Positions 8,302 through 17,611 of a DNA stretch of 64,000 nt are shown piece by piece (the stretch's first letter is position 1; each line of letters starts with the position of its first letter). Below the pieces are notes generated by a model, which was not told the DNA's origin, ran no database searches, and was given only the letters and a program-made list of their open reading frames with translations. The position numbers and the translations under genes were made by a program. This DNA is from an uncultured Paracoccaceae bacterium (GTDB lineage Bacteria > Pseudomonadota > Alphaproteobacteria > Rhodobacterales > Rhodobacteraceae), in assembly GCA_947500005.1 (NCBI GenBank), contig CANMQJ010000022.1, positions 1-64,000 on the forward strand. The letters are read 5' to 3'.

Positions 8302-9897
8302 TCACTCGGTTACATAGACTTCGGTGAACGGTGCCAGAGATCCGAACGGGGTATCGGGAGCATTGCCCACCTTGTCGCTGGAGACCGTGACCGAATAGTC
8401 CTGCGGCATGTAGATGAAGACCAGATCCTCCTGCACGCGCTGTTGCAGCTCGGCATAGAGGCTTGCGCGCGTGTCGAGGTCGGTTTCTACTGCGGCGGCC
8501 TTCAGAAGCGCATCAACGTCCTCGTTGCAATAGCCTTGCGTGTTTGACCAGATCACGTTCTTGATGTTGTCGCAGTCGAAGTGCCGGTGAACGCCGATGG
8601 TAGGATCGGGGTAATTGAACGATCCGTTCATCGTTGCGTCGTAGTCCCAGCTGGAAATGCGCTGCACCCAGGTGCCGAAATCGGGGGCTCGGCGCAATTC
8701 CACGTCGATGTTGAGCTTGGCAAGCTGCGCCTGGATATATTCCGCCGCGGGCCCGTGCGCCTGCGGGTTCCAGCTGGGCACGTCAAGAACGAACGAGAAC
8801 CGTTTGCCGTTGTCATCCAGCGAATAGCCGGCCTCGTCCAGCAAGGCGGCTGCTTTTTCCATGTCGGGGGCGTAGCCGGGTACATCGGCGCTGTAAAACG
8901 GGTTCCCGGTATGTAGCGGCCCGGTGCCTGGAGCGACCCGCCCGCCAAAGATCACCTTGGCCAGAAATCCGGTGTCGATGGCGTGGGCCAGCGCCTCGCG
9001 CACCTTGCGGTCATCAAAGGGCGCTTCGCGCAGGTTCATTTCGAGATAGTGGATATACCCGAGCGCGCCATAGCCCTCGGTAGTCATCTCGACCCCTTCG
9101 GCGCGTTCCAGACGCGCGGCATCCGTCGGGCGGATGCCTGCGAAGGCGGCATAGTCGATCTCGCCTTTTTCCAGCATCAGAACGCGGGTCAGCGGATCCT
9201 TGACCAGCGGATAGACGATTCGGTCCAGATAGGGGCGTCCTTCGATGAAGAATCCGTCGTATTTGACCAGTGTCAGACGTTCGGCGGGATTGTTTTCCTC
9301 GACCATGAAGGGCCCTGAGCCAACCACATTTTCCATGTTGCGTGGATGTGTCTTGATCTCCTGCCCGTCGTCATAGACGTGCTTGGGCAGAATTGGCATC
9401 AGCAGGGGCTGAAGCGACCGCATCAAGCCGGGAACCGGTTGAGACAGGCGCAGCTCGATCCGATCCGGTGCAGGAGTCTCAATGGCCGCGACCTGACCGA
9501 ACATGGCCTGGCCGAAGGGATGATTGTCGCGCACCGTTTCCAGCGAGAATTTCACGTCTTCCGAGGTGATGGGCGCCCCATCGTGAAATGTGGCGTCGTC
9601 CACCAGGTCGAACGTCACACTCAGCCCATCCTCGGCAACTTTCCACGTCTTTGCGAGATAGGGTTGTGGCTGGTAATCCTCGCCGATCAATACCAGCCCC
9701 GCAAAGATCTGCGACCCCGGCTGGCCGGTCGCGGCCCCTGATTGGACCGCCGGGTTCAGCGTCCGGTAGCCCGAGGTGAAAGTTGTCAACGTGCCACCCT
9801 CACGGGGTTCGGCGCCAAGCGGTGCGCTCAGGGTAAACGTCGTCGCCAGCGCGGCCGACAAGACACCCGAGAGGAATTTCGGAGATTTATGGAACAT
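8302..9897 (-). CDS. ABC transporter substrate-binding protein, family 5 (DppA/OppA type)
   Basis: 531 residues from ATG at 9897, preceded by AGGGAAG. An earlier in-frame start exists but lies in the divergent promoter. The N-terminus (MFHKSPKFLSGVLSAALATT, then FTLSAPLGAEPREG) is a Sec signal peptide, so the protein is periplasmic. SBP family 5 features follow: EGGTLTTFTSGYRTLNPAVQ, the TWKVAEDGLSVTFDL block, and FHDGAPITSEDVKFSLE, which is strongly conserved. It is the first gene of the importer operon and is transcribed divergently from a XRE-cupin regulator. The ligand cannot be named from sequence; the neighbouring amidohydrolase suggests an amide, carbamate or cyclic compound. Confidence 0.92.
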   Translation of the reverse strand: MFHKSPKFLSGVLSAALATTFTLSAPLGAEPREGGTLTTFTSGYRTLNPAVQSGAATGQPGSQIFAGLVLIGEDYQPQPYLAKTWKVAEDGLSVTFDLVDDATFHDGAPITSEDVKFSLETVRDNHPFGQAMFGQVAAIETPAPDRIELRLSQPVPGLMRSLQPLLMPILPKHVYDDGQEIKTHPRNMENVVGSGPFMVEENNPAERLTLVKYDGFFIEGRPYLDRIVYPLVKDPLTRVLMLEKGEIDYAAFAGIRPTDAARLERAEGVEMTTEGYGALGYIHYLEMNLREAPFDDRKVREALAHAIDTGFLAKVIFGGRVAPGTGPLHTGNPFYSADVPGYAPDMEKAAALLDEAGYSLDDNGKRFSFVLDVPSWNPQAHGPAAEYIQAQLAKLNIDVELRRAPDFGTWVQRISSWDYDATMNGSFNYPDPTIGVHRHFDCDNIKNVIWSNTQGYCNEDVDALLKAAAVETDLDTRASLYAELQQRVQEDLVFIYMPQDYSVTVSSDKVGNAPDTPFGSLAPFTEVYVTE

Positions 9898-9964
9898 GAC
9901 ACTTCCCTTGTTGCGGACTTGGGCACAGCTGTTCCGTGCCTCGATCTGTTGGAGTCCTTTGACG

Positions 9965-9993
9965 ATTGCAATGAAAATGAAAAACTGCAATTG
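9965..9993. promoter_or_regulatory. Divergent promoter region with GCAAT repeats
   Basis: The 131-base gap between the divergent SBP and XRE-cupin genes is AT-rich. It contains the palindrome ATTGCAAT (9965-9972) and, 21 bases on, TGCAATTG (9986-9993), about two helical turns apart. Such spacing suits a dimeric regulator, plausibly the adjacent XRE-cupin protein. This is inference from position and symmetry only. Confidence 0.35.
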
Positions 9994-10028
9994 TTTTTTC
10001 ACAAAACTAAAATTCTACGGCAAGAACA

Positions 10029-10646
10029 ATGCATTCAGACAAACAGTCGAGAAGGCACCCTGATGCGGCAACCCCGGATGCCGGTCCTGGCAAGCCGGTA
10101 GGTCGACAGATTCGCGAATTGCGTCGATCGCGCGCGCTCACCCTCAGCGATATGGCCGAAAGGGTCGGTCGCTCGGTCGGCCATCTCAGCCAACTCGAAC
10201 GCGGCGTGAGCCCGATCACCCTTGACACGCTGGACCGGATCGCGCGGACGCTGGATGTCTCGATCAGCTGGTTCTTTTCCGCTCCCGACCCTGAAACCTC
10301 GCCCGAGAGTGCCATCGTTGTGCGCAGGGACCGGCGTCGGCAGATCAATCTGAGCCGCGCCGGCGTGCGCGAGGAACTTTTGTCACCTAATCTGACCTCC
10401 AGCCTTGAGATGGTGCTGACCACCTTCGCCCCGGGGGCAAGCAACGGCGAAGGCGGGCGCATGCGCAAAGGCGACGAGGGGGGCTTTGTCATCACCGGAC
10501 AACTCGAAATCCGCACGTCCGATCAAACCGTTCTGCTCGAGGCCGGCGACAGCTTCCAGCTTGAGGGCGTGGGGCGGCAATGGTGCCGCAATCCCGCCGA
10601 CGAGGACGCTGTGATCGTCTGGTCCTTTGCATCCGCACATTTCTGA
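10029..10646 (+). CDS. XRE-family transcriptional regulator with C-terminal cupin domain
   Basis: 205 residues. The N-terminal helix-turn-helix covers about residues 25-80 (IRELRRSRALTLSDMAERVG, then RSVGHLSQLERGVSPITLDT). The C-terminal cupin (about 115-205) has GDEGGFVITGQLEIR and LEAGDSFQLEG. This HTH-cupin architecture is typical of regulators that sense a small metabolite and control an adjacent transporter or catabolic operon. It sits divergent from the SBP gene and 26 bases upstream of the amidohydrolase gene, so it probably controls both sides. The start ATG at 10029 has a weak ribosome site. Confidence 0.88.
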   Translation: MHSDKQSRRHPDAATPDAGPGKPVGRQIRELRRSRALTLSDMAERVGRSVGHLSQLERGVSPITLDTLDRIARTLDVSISWFFSAPDPETSPESAIVVRRDRRRQINLSRAGVREELLSPNLTSSLEMVLTTFAPGASNGEGGRMRKGDEGGFVITGQLEIRTSDQTVLLEAGDSFQLEGVGRQWCRNPADEDAVIVWSFASAHF

Positions 10647-10672
10647 CGTCACCGCAGCCCAAAGGAACCGCA

Positions 10673-12322
10673 ATGTCCGATATCACCGTATTCACTGCTC
10701 GGGTCATCCGAACCATGTGCGACGCCCAACCGACTGCCACTGCTGTCGCAGTCCGCGACGGGCACATCCTTGAGGCGGGTACACTCGAAACGTTGCGGCC
10801 CTGGCTCGATGCCTATCCTCATCAAATTGACCGACGGTTCGAGAATCATGTTCTGATGCCTGGCTTCATAGACCCGCATCTGCACCCGACCCTGGGTGCG
10901 CTGCTGCTGCCCTGTCACTTCATCACTGCAATGGAATGGGTGCTGCCCGACCGCACGTGTCCCCCTGTCACCAGCCACGCGGACTACATAGAGACACTGA
11001 CGCGGATACTGGCAGAGGAAGATGACGGCGAAGAGATCTTTGTCACCTGGGGATTTCATCGCATCTGGCATGGCGATGTCACGCGCGAGGTGCTGAACGG
11101 CGTTTCCGAGACGCGCCCGATCTTCGTCTGGCAACGCTCTTTCCACGAGATCATCGCCAATGACGCCGCGATTGAATGGATGGGCACGTCCCGCGAAGAT
11201 CTTGAGCGCCACCCCCAGATCGACCTGGCTATGGGTCGTTTCTTCGAGACCGGTCTGGCAGTGGCCGCGCAAGCGATGAACCGGGTCTTGCTCGCGCCTG
11301 AGCGGTTCGGTCGAGGGCTGGAAATGGTCAAGCGGGTGGTGCATCTGGGCGGGCATACCACCATCGGCGAGCTGGCTTTTCCGTTGATGAGCAACGATGC
11401 CGAATGGGGCTTGTTGAAAACCCATCTGGATGGCGACGACGTACCCTTCCGCATGAAGCTGATTCCGCGCGCCCTGCAACGCGGGACGTTCCAGGGCGAC
11501 CCCGCGGAGAATCTGAAGATGGTGCAGGGGTACGATGGCACCGGCACCGAAAAGCTGTTTTTCGACAACGCGGTCAAGCTTTTCACCGATGGCGGGTTCT
11601 TCGCTGAGCTGATGCAGATGCAGCCGCCTGGCTTTATCGATGGTCATCACGGCGAATGGATGATGGCTCCGGAGTCGTTTTACGATCACGCCCGTGCCTT
11701 CTGGCTGGAGGGGCGCCAGATCCATGTGCATTGCACCGGCGACATGGGGCTTGAGTTGGCCATCGACACGCTGCGCCGGCTTCAGGATGAGCGTCCGCGC
11801 TTCGACCACCGCTTCACAATCGAACATTTCGGCGTGTCCACACCAGAACAGGTGCGCCGACTGAAGGCGCTCGGGGGGTTGGTGTCTGCCAATGTCTACT
11901 ATGTGCACGAACTGGGCGAGGCCTATTGGAAGAAGTCCATCGGTCACGAGCGTGCCACCCAGATGGCGCGGATGGGTGCGCTGGAGCGGGCGGGTGTGCC
12001 TTTCGCGTTGCATTCGGATTTCACCATGGCTCCGGCTCTGCCGCTGAACTCGGCTTGGGTGGCAGTCAACCGGATTGGGGAATCCGGGGCTGTGCTCTGC
12101 CCGGAGGAGCGTGTCTCGCTCGACGCCGCCATGCGGGCGATCACCATTGACGCGGCGTATGTGCTGGGGCTCGAGGACCGCGTCGGGTCGATCCGAGCGG
12201 GAAAAAAGGCGGATTTCACCGTGCTCGAACAGGACCCGTGGGAGGTCGCCACCGAGGCGCTGCGCGATATCGCGATCTGGGGAACCGTGTTCGAGGGCCG
12301 GCCCCACCCCCTGAACCGATAG
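10673..12322 (+). CDS. YtcJ-like metal-dependent amidohydrolase
   Basis: 549 residues from ATG at 10673, with AAAGGA 8 bases upstream. Amidohydrolase family 3 features: metal-binding HxH in GFIDPHLHPTLG (H69, H71), IHVHCTGDMGLELAIDTL, FTIEHFGVS and FALHSDFTMAP, then the C-terminal composite domain (VGSIRAGKKADFTVLEQDPW). Members hydrolyse amide or related bonds in a TIM barrel using one or two divalent metals; their substrates are mostly unknown. It is flanked by a peptide-type importer and a CobW-type GTPase, so it probably acts in the cytosol on the imported compound, with metal supplied by the GTPase (inference). Confidence 0.88.
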   Translation: MSDITVFTARVIRTMCDAQPTATAVAVRDGHILEAGTLETLRPWLDAYPHQIDRRFENHVLMPGFIDPHLHPTLGALLLPCHFITAMEWVLPDRTCPPVTSHADYIETLTRILAEEDDGEEIFVTWGFHRIWHGDVTREVLNGVSETRPIFVWQRSFHEIIANDAAIEWMGTSREDLERHPQIDLAMGRFFETGLAVAAQAMNRVLLAPERFGRGLEMVKRVVHLGGHTTIGELAFPLMSNDAEWGLLKTHLDGDDVPFRMKLIPRALQRGTFQGDPAENLKMVQGYDGTGTEKLFFDNAVKLFTDGGFFAELMQMQPPGFIDGHHGEWMMAPESFYDHARAFWLEGRQIHVHCTGDMGLELAIDTLRRLQDERPRFDHRFTIEHFGVSTPEQVRRLKALGGLVSANVYYVHELGEAYWKKSIGHERATQMARMGALERAGVPFALHSDFTMAPALPLNSAWVAVNRIGESGAVLCPEERVSLDAAMRAITIDAAYVLGLEDRVGSIRAGKKADFTVLEQDPWEVATEALRDIAIWGTVFEGRPHPLNR

Positions 12323-12330
12323 GATCTTCG

Positions 12331-13254
12331 ATGGAGCCGGGAAAGGAACGCATCCCGATCACCGTTCTTTCGGGCTATCTGGGAGCGGGCAAGACCACCA
12401 TCCTGAACCGGCTTCTCGCCAGCCATGCCGCTCCGGGGCTGGGTGTGCTGGTCAATGACTTTGGTGCGGTAAATATCGACGCGCACCTGATCCGTGCGAC
12501 GGATGGCAATGCGATCGAGCTGTCCAATGGCTGCGTATGCTGCCAGGTCGGCGATGACCTGAGCGCGGCACTGACTGCGTTGGCAATGCGTCCCGAGCCG
12601 CCCACGCGGGTTTTGATGGAGGCCAGCGGCGTCGCCGACCCGGCCCGGCTGGCGATGATGGTCGGGCATTGGCCAGGTTTCGCGCTGGATGCGGTGATCA
12701 CCGTGGCTTGTGCAGATACCGTGCTCGTGCGGGCGGCGGATAGGTTCGTCGGCCAACTGGTGCGCAGCCAGTTACGCGCCGCCGACCTCGTTGCGCTGAC
12801 GCGGACCGATCTTGTCGGCCCGCAGCAGAGCGCACGCACCCGTGCCTGGTTGGCCCATACGATGCCCAGTGTGCGGGTGGTGGACACCCCGCACGGAGCC
12901 GTGCCGCCTGATCTGCTCTTGGGGCCGCCCATCAACGGCCGTCCCCGGTCGGGGTTTTGGCCCACGGCAGAGCACCCGTCCTTCACCACGGCCTGCTGGG
13001 AACCCCGGGGGCCGGTCGACCGCGCTGCCCTTCATAGCGTTCTGGCGGCGCTGCCGGATAGCGTCCACCGCGCTAAGGGCATCGTGACCGAAGCCGCAAC
13101 CGGACAGGGCCTGCTGGTGCAAAAGGTGGGCGCGCGCTGCGAGATCACCCAAGCGGCGGATACCGGCCAGGCCTGTATCGTCCTGATTTCCACCGGATCG
13201 AAGGAGGAAACGGCCAGTTTGATTTCCGGGTTCGATTCCGCGCTAATCATCTAA
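12331..13254 (+). CDS. CobW/COG0523 G3E-family GTPase, putative metallochaperone
   Basis: 307 residues, starting 8 bases after the amidohydrolase stop. The Walker A motif is GYLGAGKTT (15-23), followed by VNDFGAVNIDAHLI, the metal-binding CxCC motif (C68-V-C70-C71 in LSNGCVCCQVG) and MEASGVADPARL. The base-specificity motif, usually NKxD/TKxD, reads TRTD, so the lysine is replaced by arginine. The C-terminal CobW_C domain is reduced. The family uses GTP hydrolysis to deliver Zn, Co, Fe or Mn to client enzymes. The adjacent metal-dependent amidohydrolase is the obvious candidate client. Confidence 0.87.
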   Translation: MEPGKERIPITVLSGYLGAGKTTILNRLLASHAAPGLGVLVNDFGAVNIDAHLIRATDGNAIELSNGCVCCQVGDDLSAALTALAMRPEPPTRVLMEASGVADPARLAMMVGHWPGFALDAVITVACADTVLVRAADRFVGQLVRSQLRAADLVALTRTDLVGPQQSARTRAWLAHTMPSVRVVDTPHGAVPPDLLLGPPINGRPRSGFWPTAEHPSFTTACWEPRGPVDRAALHSVLAALPDSVHRAKGIVTEAATGQGLLVQKVGARCEITQAADTGQACIVLISTGSKEETASLISGFDSALII

Positions 13255-13698
13255 CCGTTCGCTTGGCATGATCACCTCGCCTTGAGCCGCCAAGCGACGA
13301 CCCAAGCCTATAGGCTCGATACCTTGTTTTCTCAGCAGCCTGTGCGGCGGCTCACCGGACCGAAGCCCTGAAAGGGAGATGGGATCGGGCAGCGTTCCAC
13401 CAAAACCCATCTCCGCGACCGCCTGTTCGCGGCTTAGCTCGGAGCGAACATTAGGTGGCGCACCAAGGCCTCAGGCCTGGGCTGAACTCAAGATCCGTTT
13501 CACGCGCGATCGTCAACTTCTGTCGCAACTGCGGCGAAGGTCTGGAACCCGCCGATCTGCTGGTCGGACAGGAACGAGCCGCGATGGCCTTTGGACCACC
13601 TCGCGCGGCTCCCCGGAAATCGACATTGATGCTTGTCGCAGAAAGGCCCGTGCGACATTGTCCGCGCGACGCACCGCAATAGAACCCGGCACATTACC
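13255..13698. other. Gap between CobW-type gene and DUF6880 gene
   Basis: About 440 bases without a supported gene. CGCTTGG near 13260 and CCAAGCG near 13293 could pair across a long loop as a weak terminator for the upstream operon. The stretch 13440-13690 stays open in two + frames, but they show no recognisable family, lack good starts and are probably decayed sequence plus the promoter of the next gene. Confidence 0.35.
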
Positions 13699-15135
13699 AT
13701 GTCCAAGAAGACCCTGAACCAGGCCAACCTCGAAAAGCTGGGCGCGGAGAAGCTCGCCGCACTGGTCATGGACCTGGTTCAGGGGAGCGCGGCCCTGCAG
13801 CGCCGCGCGCGTATGGAACTCAGTGCCGCCCAGGGTCCCCGGGAGGTGGCCGCCGATCTGCGCAAACGCTTCGCGTCGCTGCGGCGGGCGGCCAGTTTCG
13901 TCGATTGGCGCAAGCAACGGGCGCTGGTCAAGGATCTCGAGGACCTGTTGGGAATGATCGAGACCACCATCGCCCCGCAGGATCCGGACGAGGCCTTCGA
14001 ACTGCTCTGGTCTTTCCTGCAACTGGCCCCCGCGATCTACGAACGCACGGATGACAGCAACGGCGCGGTTGGCGGCGTCATGAGTGACGCGGTGGACCTT
14101 ATCGCGGCGATTTCGCCCCGGAATTCTCAGGACCGTACCGCGCTGGCCGAGCGCGTTCTCGACGCGGTCGCCGATGCAGGCTACGGCGAATTCGACGGTA
14201 TCATTCCCGCGACGGCCGAGGCGCTCGGTCACGACGGGCTGGAGCATCTCAAGCGCATCACGCAAGCCTGGACCGAGGCGCCACCGACCGAGCATGAGCT
14301 CGAGCAATACCGGGGCCATGGTCTCAGGTCGTCTGCCGAAGACAGCGTGCGCCGCAACAAGCAGGCGACGCGGTCGATCATCCTGGCGGATATCGCGGAC
14401 GCGCAAGGGGATGTCGACGCCTATATGGCCCGCTATTCCGAAGAGCAGCTGACCTATGGCACCATTGCCCCCGACGTGGCCCGGCGCCTGCTGGACGCGG
14501 GGCGTGTGGACGAGGCTTTCGACATCGTCACCCGCGCCCGCGCCGCCGAAGATGGCAAGTCGTTCCGGATGTTCCGCCATGATCTCGATGCGGTCTTTGA
14601 AGAATGCCTTGAACGGCAGGGCAAGACGGAGGATTTGAAGGTCCATCTGTGGGAAACGTTCGAGCAGACCCTCAGCGCGACCAGCCTTCGGAAGTATCTG
14701 AAGCTGCTGCCCGATTTCGACGACATCGAGGCAGAAGAGGCCGCCCTGAACTTCGCCGAGGCTTATCCGCATCTCGGGGCGGCGATCAGCTTCCTCGTCG
14801 ACTGGCCGTCTCACCACCGCGCAGCACGGACCGTGGTGGCACGGGCCGACGGTCTGGACGGGAATTCCTATCACACGCTCACGACGGCGGCCGACGCGCT
14901 CGAGGTCGAGCACCCGCTCGCCGCCACGCTGATGCGCCGCGCTATGGTTCTGGACACGCTGACCGGGGGAAAGTCCAAGCGCTATCGTCATGTGGCGCGG
15001 CATCTGGCCGAATGTCGGTCCCGCGATGCCGCCATCGAGGATTACGGCGATTTTCCTCCGCACGCGCAGTTCCTCGAGGCGCTCAAGCAGGACCACGGCC
15101 GAAAACATGGCTTCTGGCGCTTGGTCGATCCATAA
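13699..15135 (+). CDS. DUF6880 family protein
   Basis: 478 residues from ATG at 13699 (MSKKTLNQANLEKLGAEKLA). The sequence is almost entirely helical with TPR-like periodicity. It carries the phrases RFASLRRAASFVDWRKQRAL and ICERxDDS-like IYERTDDSNGAVGGVM that mark DUF6880. The family is common in Rhodobacterales and other proteobacteria and its function is unknown; it has no signal peptide or membrane segment, so it is cytosolic. It stands alone between a metal-enzyme operon and an IS cluster. Relatives are often encoded near zinc-finger SWIM proteins, but none is present here. Confidence 0.8.
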   Translation: MSKKTLNQANLEKLGAEKLAALVMDLVQGSAALQRRARMELSAAQGPREVAADLRKRFASLRRAASFVDWRKQRALVKDLEDLLGMIETTIAPQDPDEAFELLWSFLQLAPAIYERTDDSNGAVGGVMSDAVDLIAAISPRNSQDRTALAERVLDAVADAGYGEFDGIIPATAEALGHDGLEHLKRITQAWTEAPPTEHELEQYRGHGLRSSAEDSVRRNKQATRSIILADIADAQGDVDAYMARYSEEQLTYGTIAPDVARRLLDAGRVDEAFDIVTRARAAEDGKSFRMFRHDLDAVFEECLERQGKTEDLKVHLWETFEQTLSATSLRKYLKLLPDFDDIEAEEAALNFAEAYPHLGAAISFLVDWPSHHRAARTVVARADGLDGNSYHTLTTAADALEVEHPLAATLMRRAMVLDTLTGGKSKRYRHVARHLAECRSRDAAIEDYGDFPPHAQFLEALKQDHGRKHGFWRLVDP

Positions 15136-15380
15136 TTCCGGCCCATTTGTATGTGTCGGCTGCTGTTCGCAATCGAGAATTCGGCACGATTTCGGAAATC
15201 GCTCATATGTATCCGGCCTGCGGCTCGCGGGCCGTGGCCTTGATGGGGTTACGCACGCGCCTTGGTCTCATTAGCGGCGAGGTCTATGATGACCCAATGG
15301 GCCGCCAGACTCTGGGAACGTATCTTCTCGGTTCCATGCTGACCTCTCTGTTGCGAACTCCTTGGTGGCAGTGGAATGCG

Positions 15381-15737
15381 TCAGACTGCTTCCATTGCCG
15401 CGTCTCTTAGCGCGTCGAACCGGGTGCTTTGCCGCAGAAGGCTCCAGGCGGTTCGAGCGAGCTTGTTGGCAAGCGCTACGGCCGCTTTGTTTCGGGGCAT
15501 ACGCGCCACCGCCTCGGTCAGCCACAGGCCGAAACTGAAGTCGGGCCATCGGTGTGGGCGCATCATGACGCAAGCCTCCATTCCCACGATGCAGCGTGGG
15601 AGTTGCTCGAACGTGGCGTTTAGGGCCAAGCGCTTGATCTGCTTGCGCATGACTAACTGGCCGGACCTGTCGAACCCGACCAGGTGAAACGAATCCTTCC
15701 CGATGTCGATCCCGACGACGGCGAGGTCTTCGATGCA
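15381..15737 (-). pseudogene. IS110-family transposase remnant with internal deletion
   Basis: Leftward translation gives EDLAVVGIDIGKDSFHLVGF, the N-terminal RuvC-like DEDD domain of IS110 transposases with its first acidic residue, then LPRCIVGMEAC. It jumps from there to the far C-terminus (MPRNKAAVALANKLARTAW). About 200 residues, including most of the catalytic and serine-domain region, are gone. The remaining 118 codons are still open. It lies directly next to an IS91 element. Confidence 0.8.
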
Positions 15738-16818
15738 GGTTTTCCGGACGCCACGCGAGGCGTTTGGATAGCGCGCGGTGCTGGCTGGCGTCGGAGAAGC
15801 GCTCGAGCACGAAATCGCGGGGTTGGGGTTGGGCGAACCGGCCGGTTCTATGGAGATTTGGAGCGGTTGTTTACCTTGGATTTTGCCGGGCACGCTGAGT
15901 TGACCGATCTTTTGTCGGCGGCTGCGGTGTTGGTTTCGCGGGCTTCGACCAACATGCGTTGTTCTCCGCGGCTGTCGAGGGCTGTCGCACCATCACCATC
16001 CAGGTGGCGGGCATACCCGGTCTGTCCGCAAACAGTGCAGTGGGCGGCGGCGGCTGGAGTTCGGATCTGTGATGCGCATATCGTGCAGCAGCCCTCGCTG
16101 TTCCTGGCGGCGCTCTGGCGTGGTGTTCCGGTGCGACCGTCTCGACGATGATCATACGACCCCCGCAGCAGGGGCATGGCAGCGCGAGGACGCGGGCAGG
16201 CGCATCGGCGTTGTCGGCCGTGCCATCTTCAGTGTGACCCGGATCTGGTCGTCCGGTCCCGAGCAGGTTCCTGATCCTGGTGATGCTGGCGGCACGGATG
16301 CCGTTTCCGAAGAGCCCGTAATGGCGGATGCGATGCTGCCCCTTTGGCAAGACATGAATCAGAAACCGGCGGAAAAACTCGTCTGACTTCAGGGTCATGG
16401 TCGTAGGCCGCCCGGGACCGCTGACCCGGTAATCCTTGACGCGGAAGGTGACGCCCTGGTCGTCCATGCGGGTCAGGCGGCTGTTGGAGATCGCGACACG
16501 GTGGGTGTAGCGCGACAGGTATGCCAGCACGGCACTGGGTCCGGCGAAGGGCTTCTTGGCATAGACGACCCAGTCGATCCTGCGCAGCGGTCGCAGAAAC
16601 GCATCGAAGGTCGCACGATCAACAAGGTCGGCATGGTCGCCGAAGAAGTGCAGCTTGCCGGCACCGTGCAGCCGGGCCAGCCCATCCAGGATGAGGCGCC
16701 GGTAAAGGCGGAACAGAACCCGGACGGAGAGGAAGAAATCCCTGCGGCAGGCGATCCACTTCGCGCTGTCCGCAGACAGGCCACCACCCGGCACGATCAT
16801 GTGGACGTGCGGGTGGTG

Positions 16819-16847
16819 CGTCACGCCGGAGGCGTGCTTTCAGCACG
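16819..16847 (-). repeat. Palindromic cassette inserted in IS91 transposase (copy 2, carries stop)
   Basis: On the minus strand this reads CGTGCTGAAAGCACGCCTCC followed by GGCGTGACG. It matches 28 of 29 bases of the + strand at 17311-17339, so the two are inverted copies. Each can fold as CGTGCT-GAA-AGCACG or CACGCC-TCC-GGCGTG. The insertion keeps the frame length but introduces TGA between GSA and THHPHVH. Confidence 0.7.
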
Positions 16848-17310
16848 GCGCCGAGCCCCAGGTGTGCAGCACGGATGTGACACCGACCCGGGCGCCGAGA
16901 TGTTTCGGATCGGCGGCGATCCTGATCACCGTATCCGCGCTCGCCCGCATCAGAAGATTGTAGATCTCCCGCTTGTTCTGGAACGCGGGGTCGGCGATCC
17001 ACTGCCCGAAAGGCGATTGCGCAGCAATCTGCCGAAAGGGGCTTCGGCAGCGTGAAGACGAGGTGGAAATACCGCACGGGCAGCAGTTCGGCCTCGCGCG
17101 CTTCCAACCTTGCCTTTGCCGCACCCGCCTGACATTTGGGACAGTGCCTGTTCCGACAAGAATTATAGGCAATGTGGCCATGGCCACAGTCTTCACACCT
17201 CGCGACATGGCCGCCGAGCGCTGCCGTGCGGCAACGCTCGATCGCGCTCATCACCTTCAACTGATCGAGGCTGACATGGCCCGCGTTGGCCCCCCGCCAG
17301 GCAGGGCCCT

Positions 17311-17339
17311 CGTGCTGGAAGCACGCCTCCGGCGTGACG
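17311..17339 (+). repeat. Palindromic cassette inserted in IS91 transposase (copy 1)
   Basis: On the + strand it reads CGTGCTGGAAGCACGCCTCC followed by GGCGTGACG. Within the leftward transposase frame it encodes VTPEACFQH between DIFRA and EGPAW, a place where relatives have only one or two residues. It is the inverted partner of 16819-16847 and keeps the frame open. Confidence 0.7.
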
Positions 17340-17386
17340 GCGCGGAAGATATCCGCGACCCCCAGCTTTGGCCGAGACACCGCAGT

Positions 17387-17609
17387 CTACGAGGCGCCTT
17401 TCTTGCCCTTCCTGCGCTTCGCCGCGGTCATATCGTCCAGCGGGCTCTCCACCGCCGGGATCATCCCTGTGGCGGGGGAGACAGGTGCCTGCCGCAATAA
17501 CCGGGGAAAATGACCCCGCTCAGGCCCGGCCACGCCTGTATCCTGATTGGTGGGACGTTCTTTCCACCACTCACGCAACAGTCCCAGAATATTGGCGGGC
17601 CGTCGCGCA
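17387..17609 (-). pseudogene. IS91-linked tyrosine recombinase, C-terminal remnant
   Basis: The leftward frame gives ANILGLLREWWKERPTNQDT and later SPATGMIPAVESPLDDMTAA-KRRKGKKGAS-stop. Both phrases are characteristic of the integrase that precedes IS91-type transposases in Rhodobacterales; the LLREWWK-RP block and the ATGM-AVESPLD tail are normally separated by the catalytic HxxR...Y region. That region is deleted here. The piece is fused in frame to the end of a truncated SnoaL-like gene and stops 7 bases before the transposase start. Confidence 0.65.
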
Positions 17610-17611
17610 CC

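Larger units (their letters stand above)
15871..17380 (-). pseudogene. IS91-family transposase, broken by frameshift and inserted cassettes
   Basis: The three parts of one HUH-type (Y1) IS91 transposase lie in order from 17380 leftwards. The first has the zinc-binding region (CRNRHCPKCQAGAAKARLEA) and PVRYFHLVFTLP. After a frameshift near 17030 the second has NKREIYNLLMRASADTVIRI and HLGARVGVTSVLHTWGSA. A stop at 16840-16842 interrupts it, and the same frame resumes with THHPHVHMIVPGGG (HUH-type histidines) and VLAYLSRYTHRVAISNSRL. Relatives read FRxxGPAW and GSAxTHHPH at the two places where this copy has extra residues (VTPEACFQH and PC-stop-KHASGV). Both extras come from the same palindromic DNA cassette. 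Confidence 0.85.

Noticed and set aside
10649..12307. 552-codon open frame on the minus strand
   Set aside because: Exactly antisense to the amidohydrolase, whose metal motifs are intact; a shadow.
13440..13690. Possible zinc-ribbon remnant (FCRNCG) before the DUF6880 gene
   Set aside because: Only one CxxC pair, no second pair and no start or homology beyond a few residues; too weak to call.
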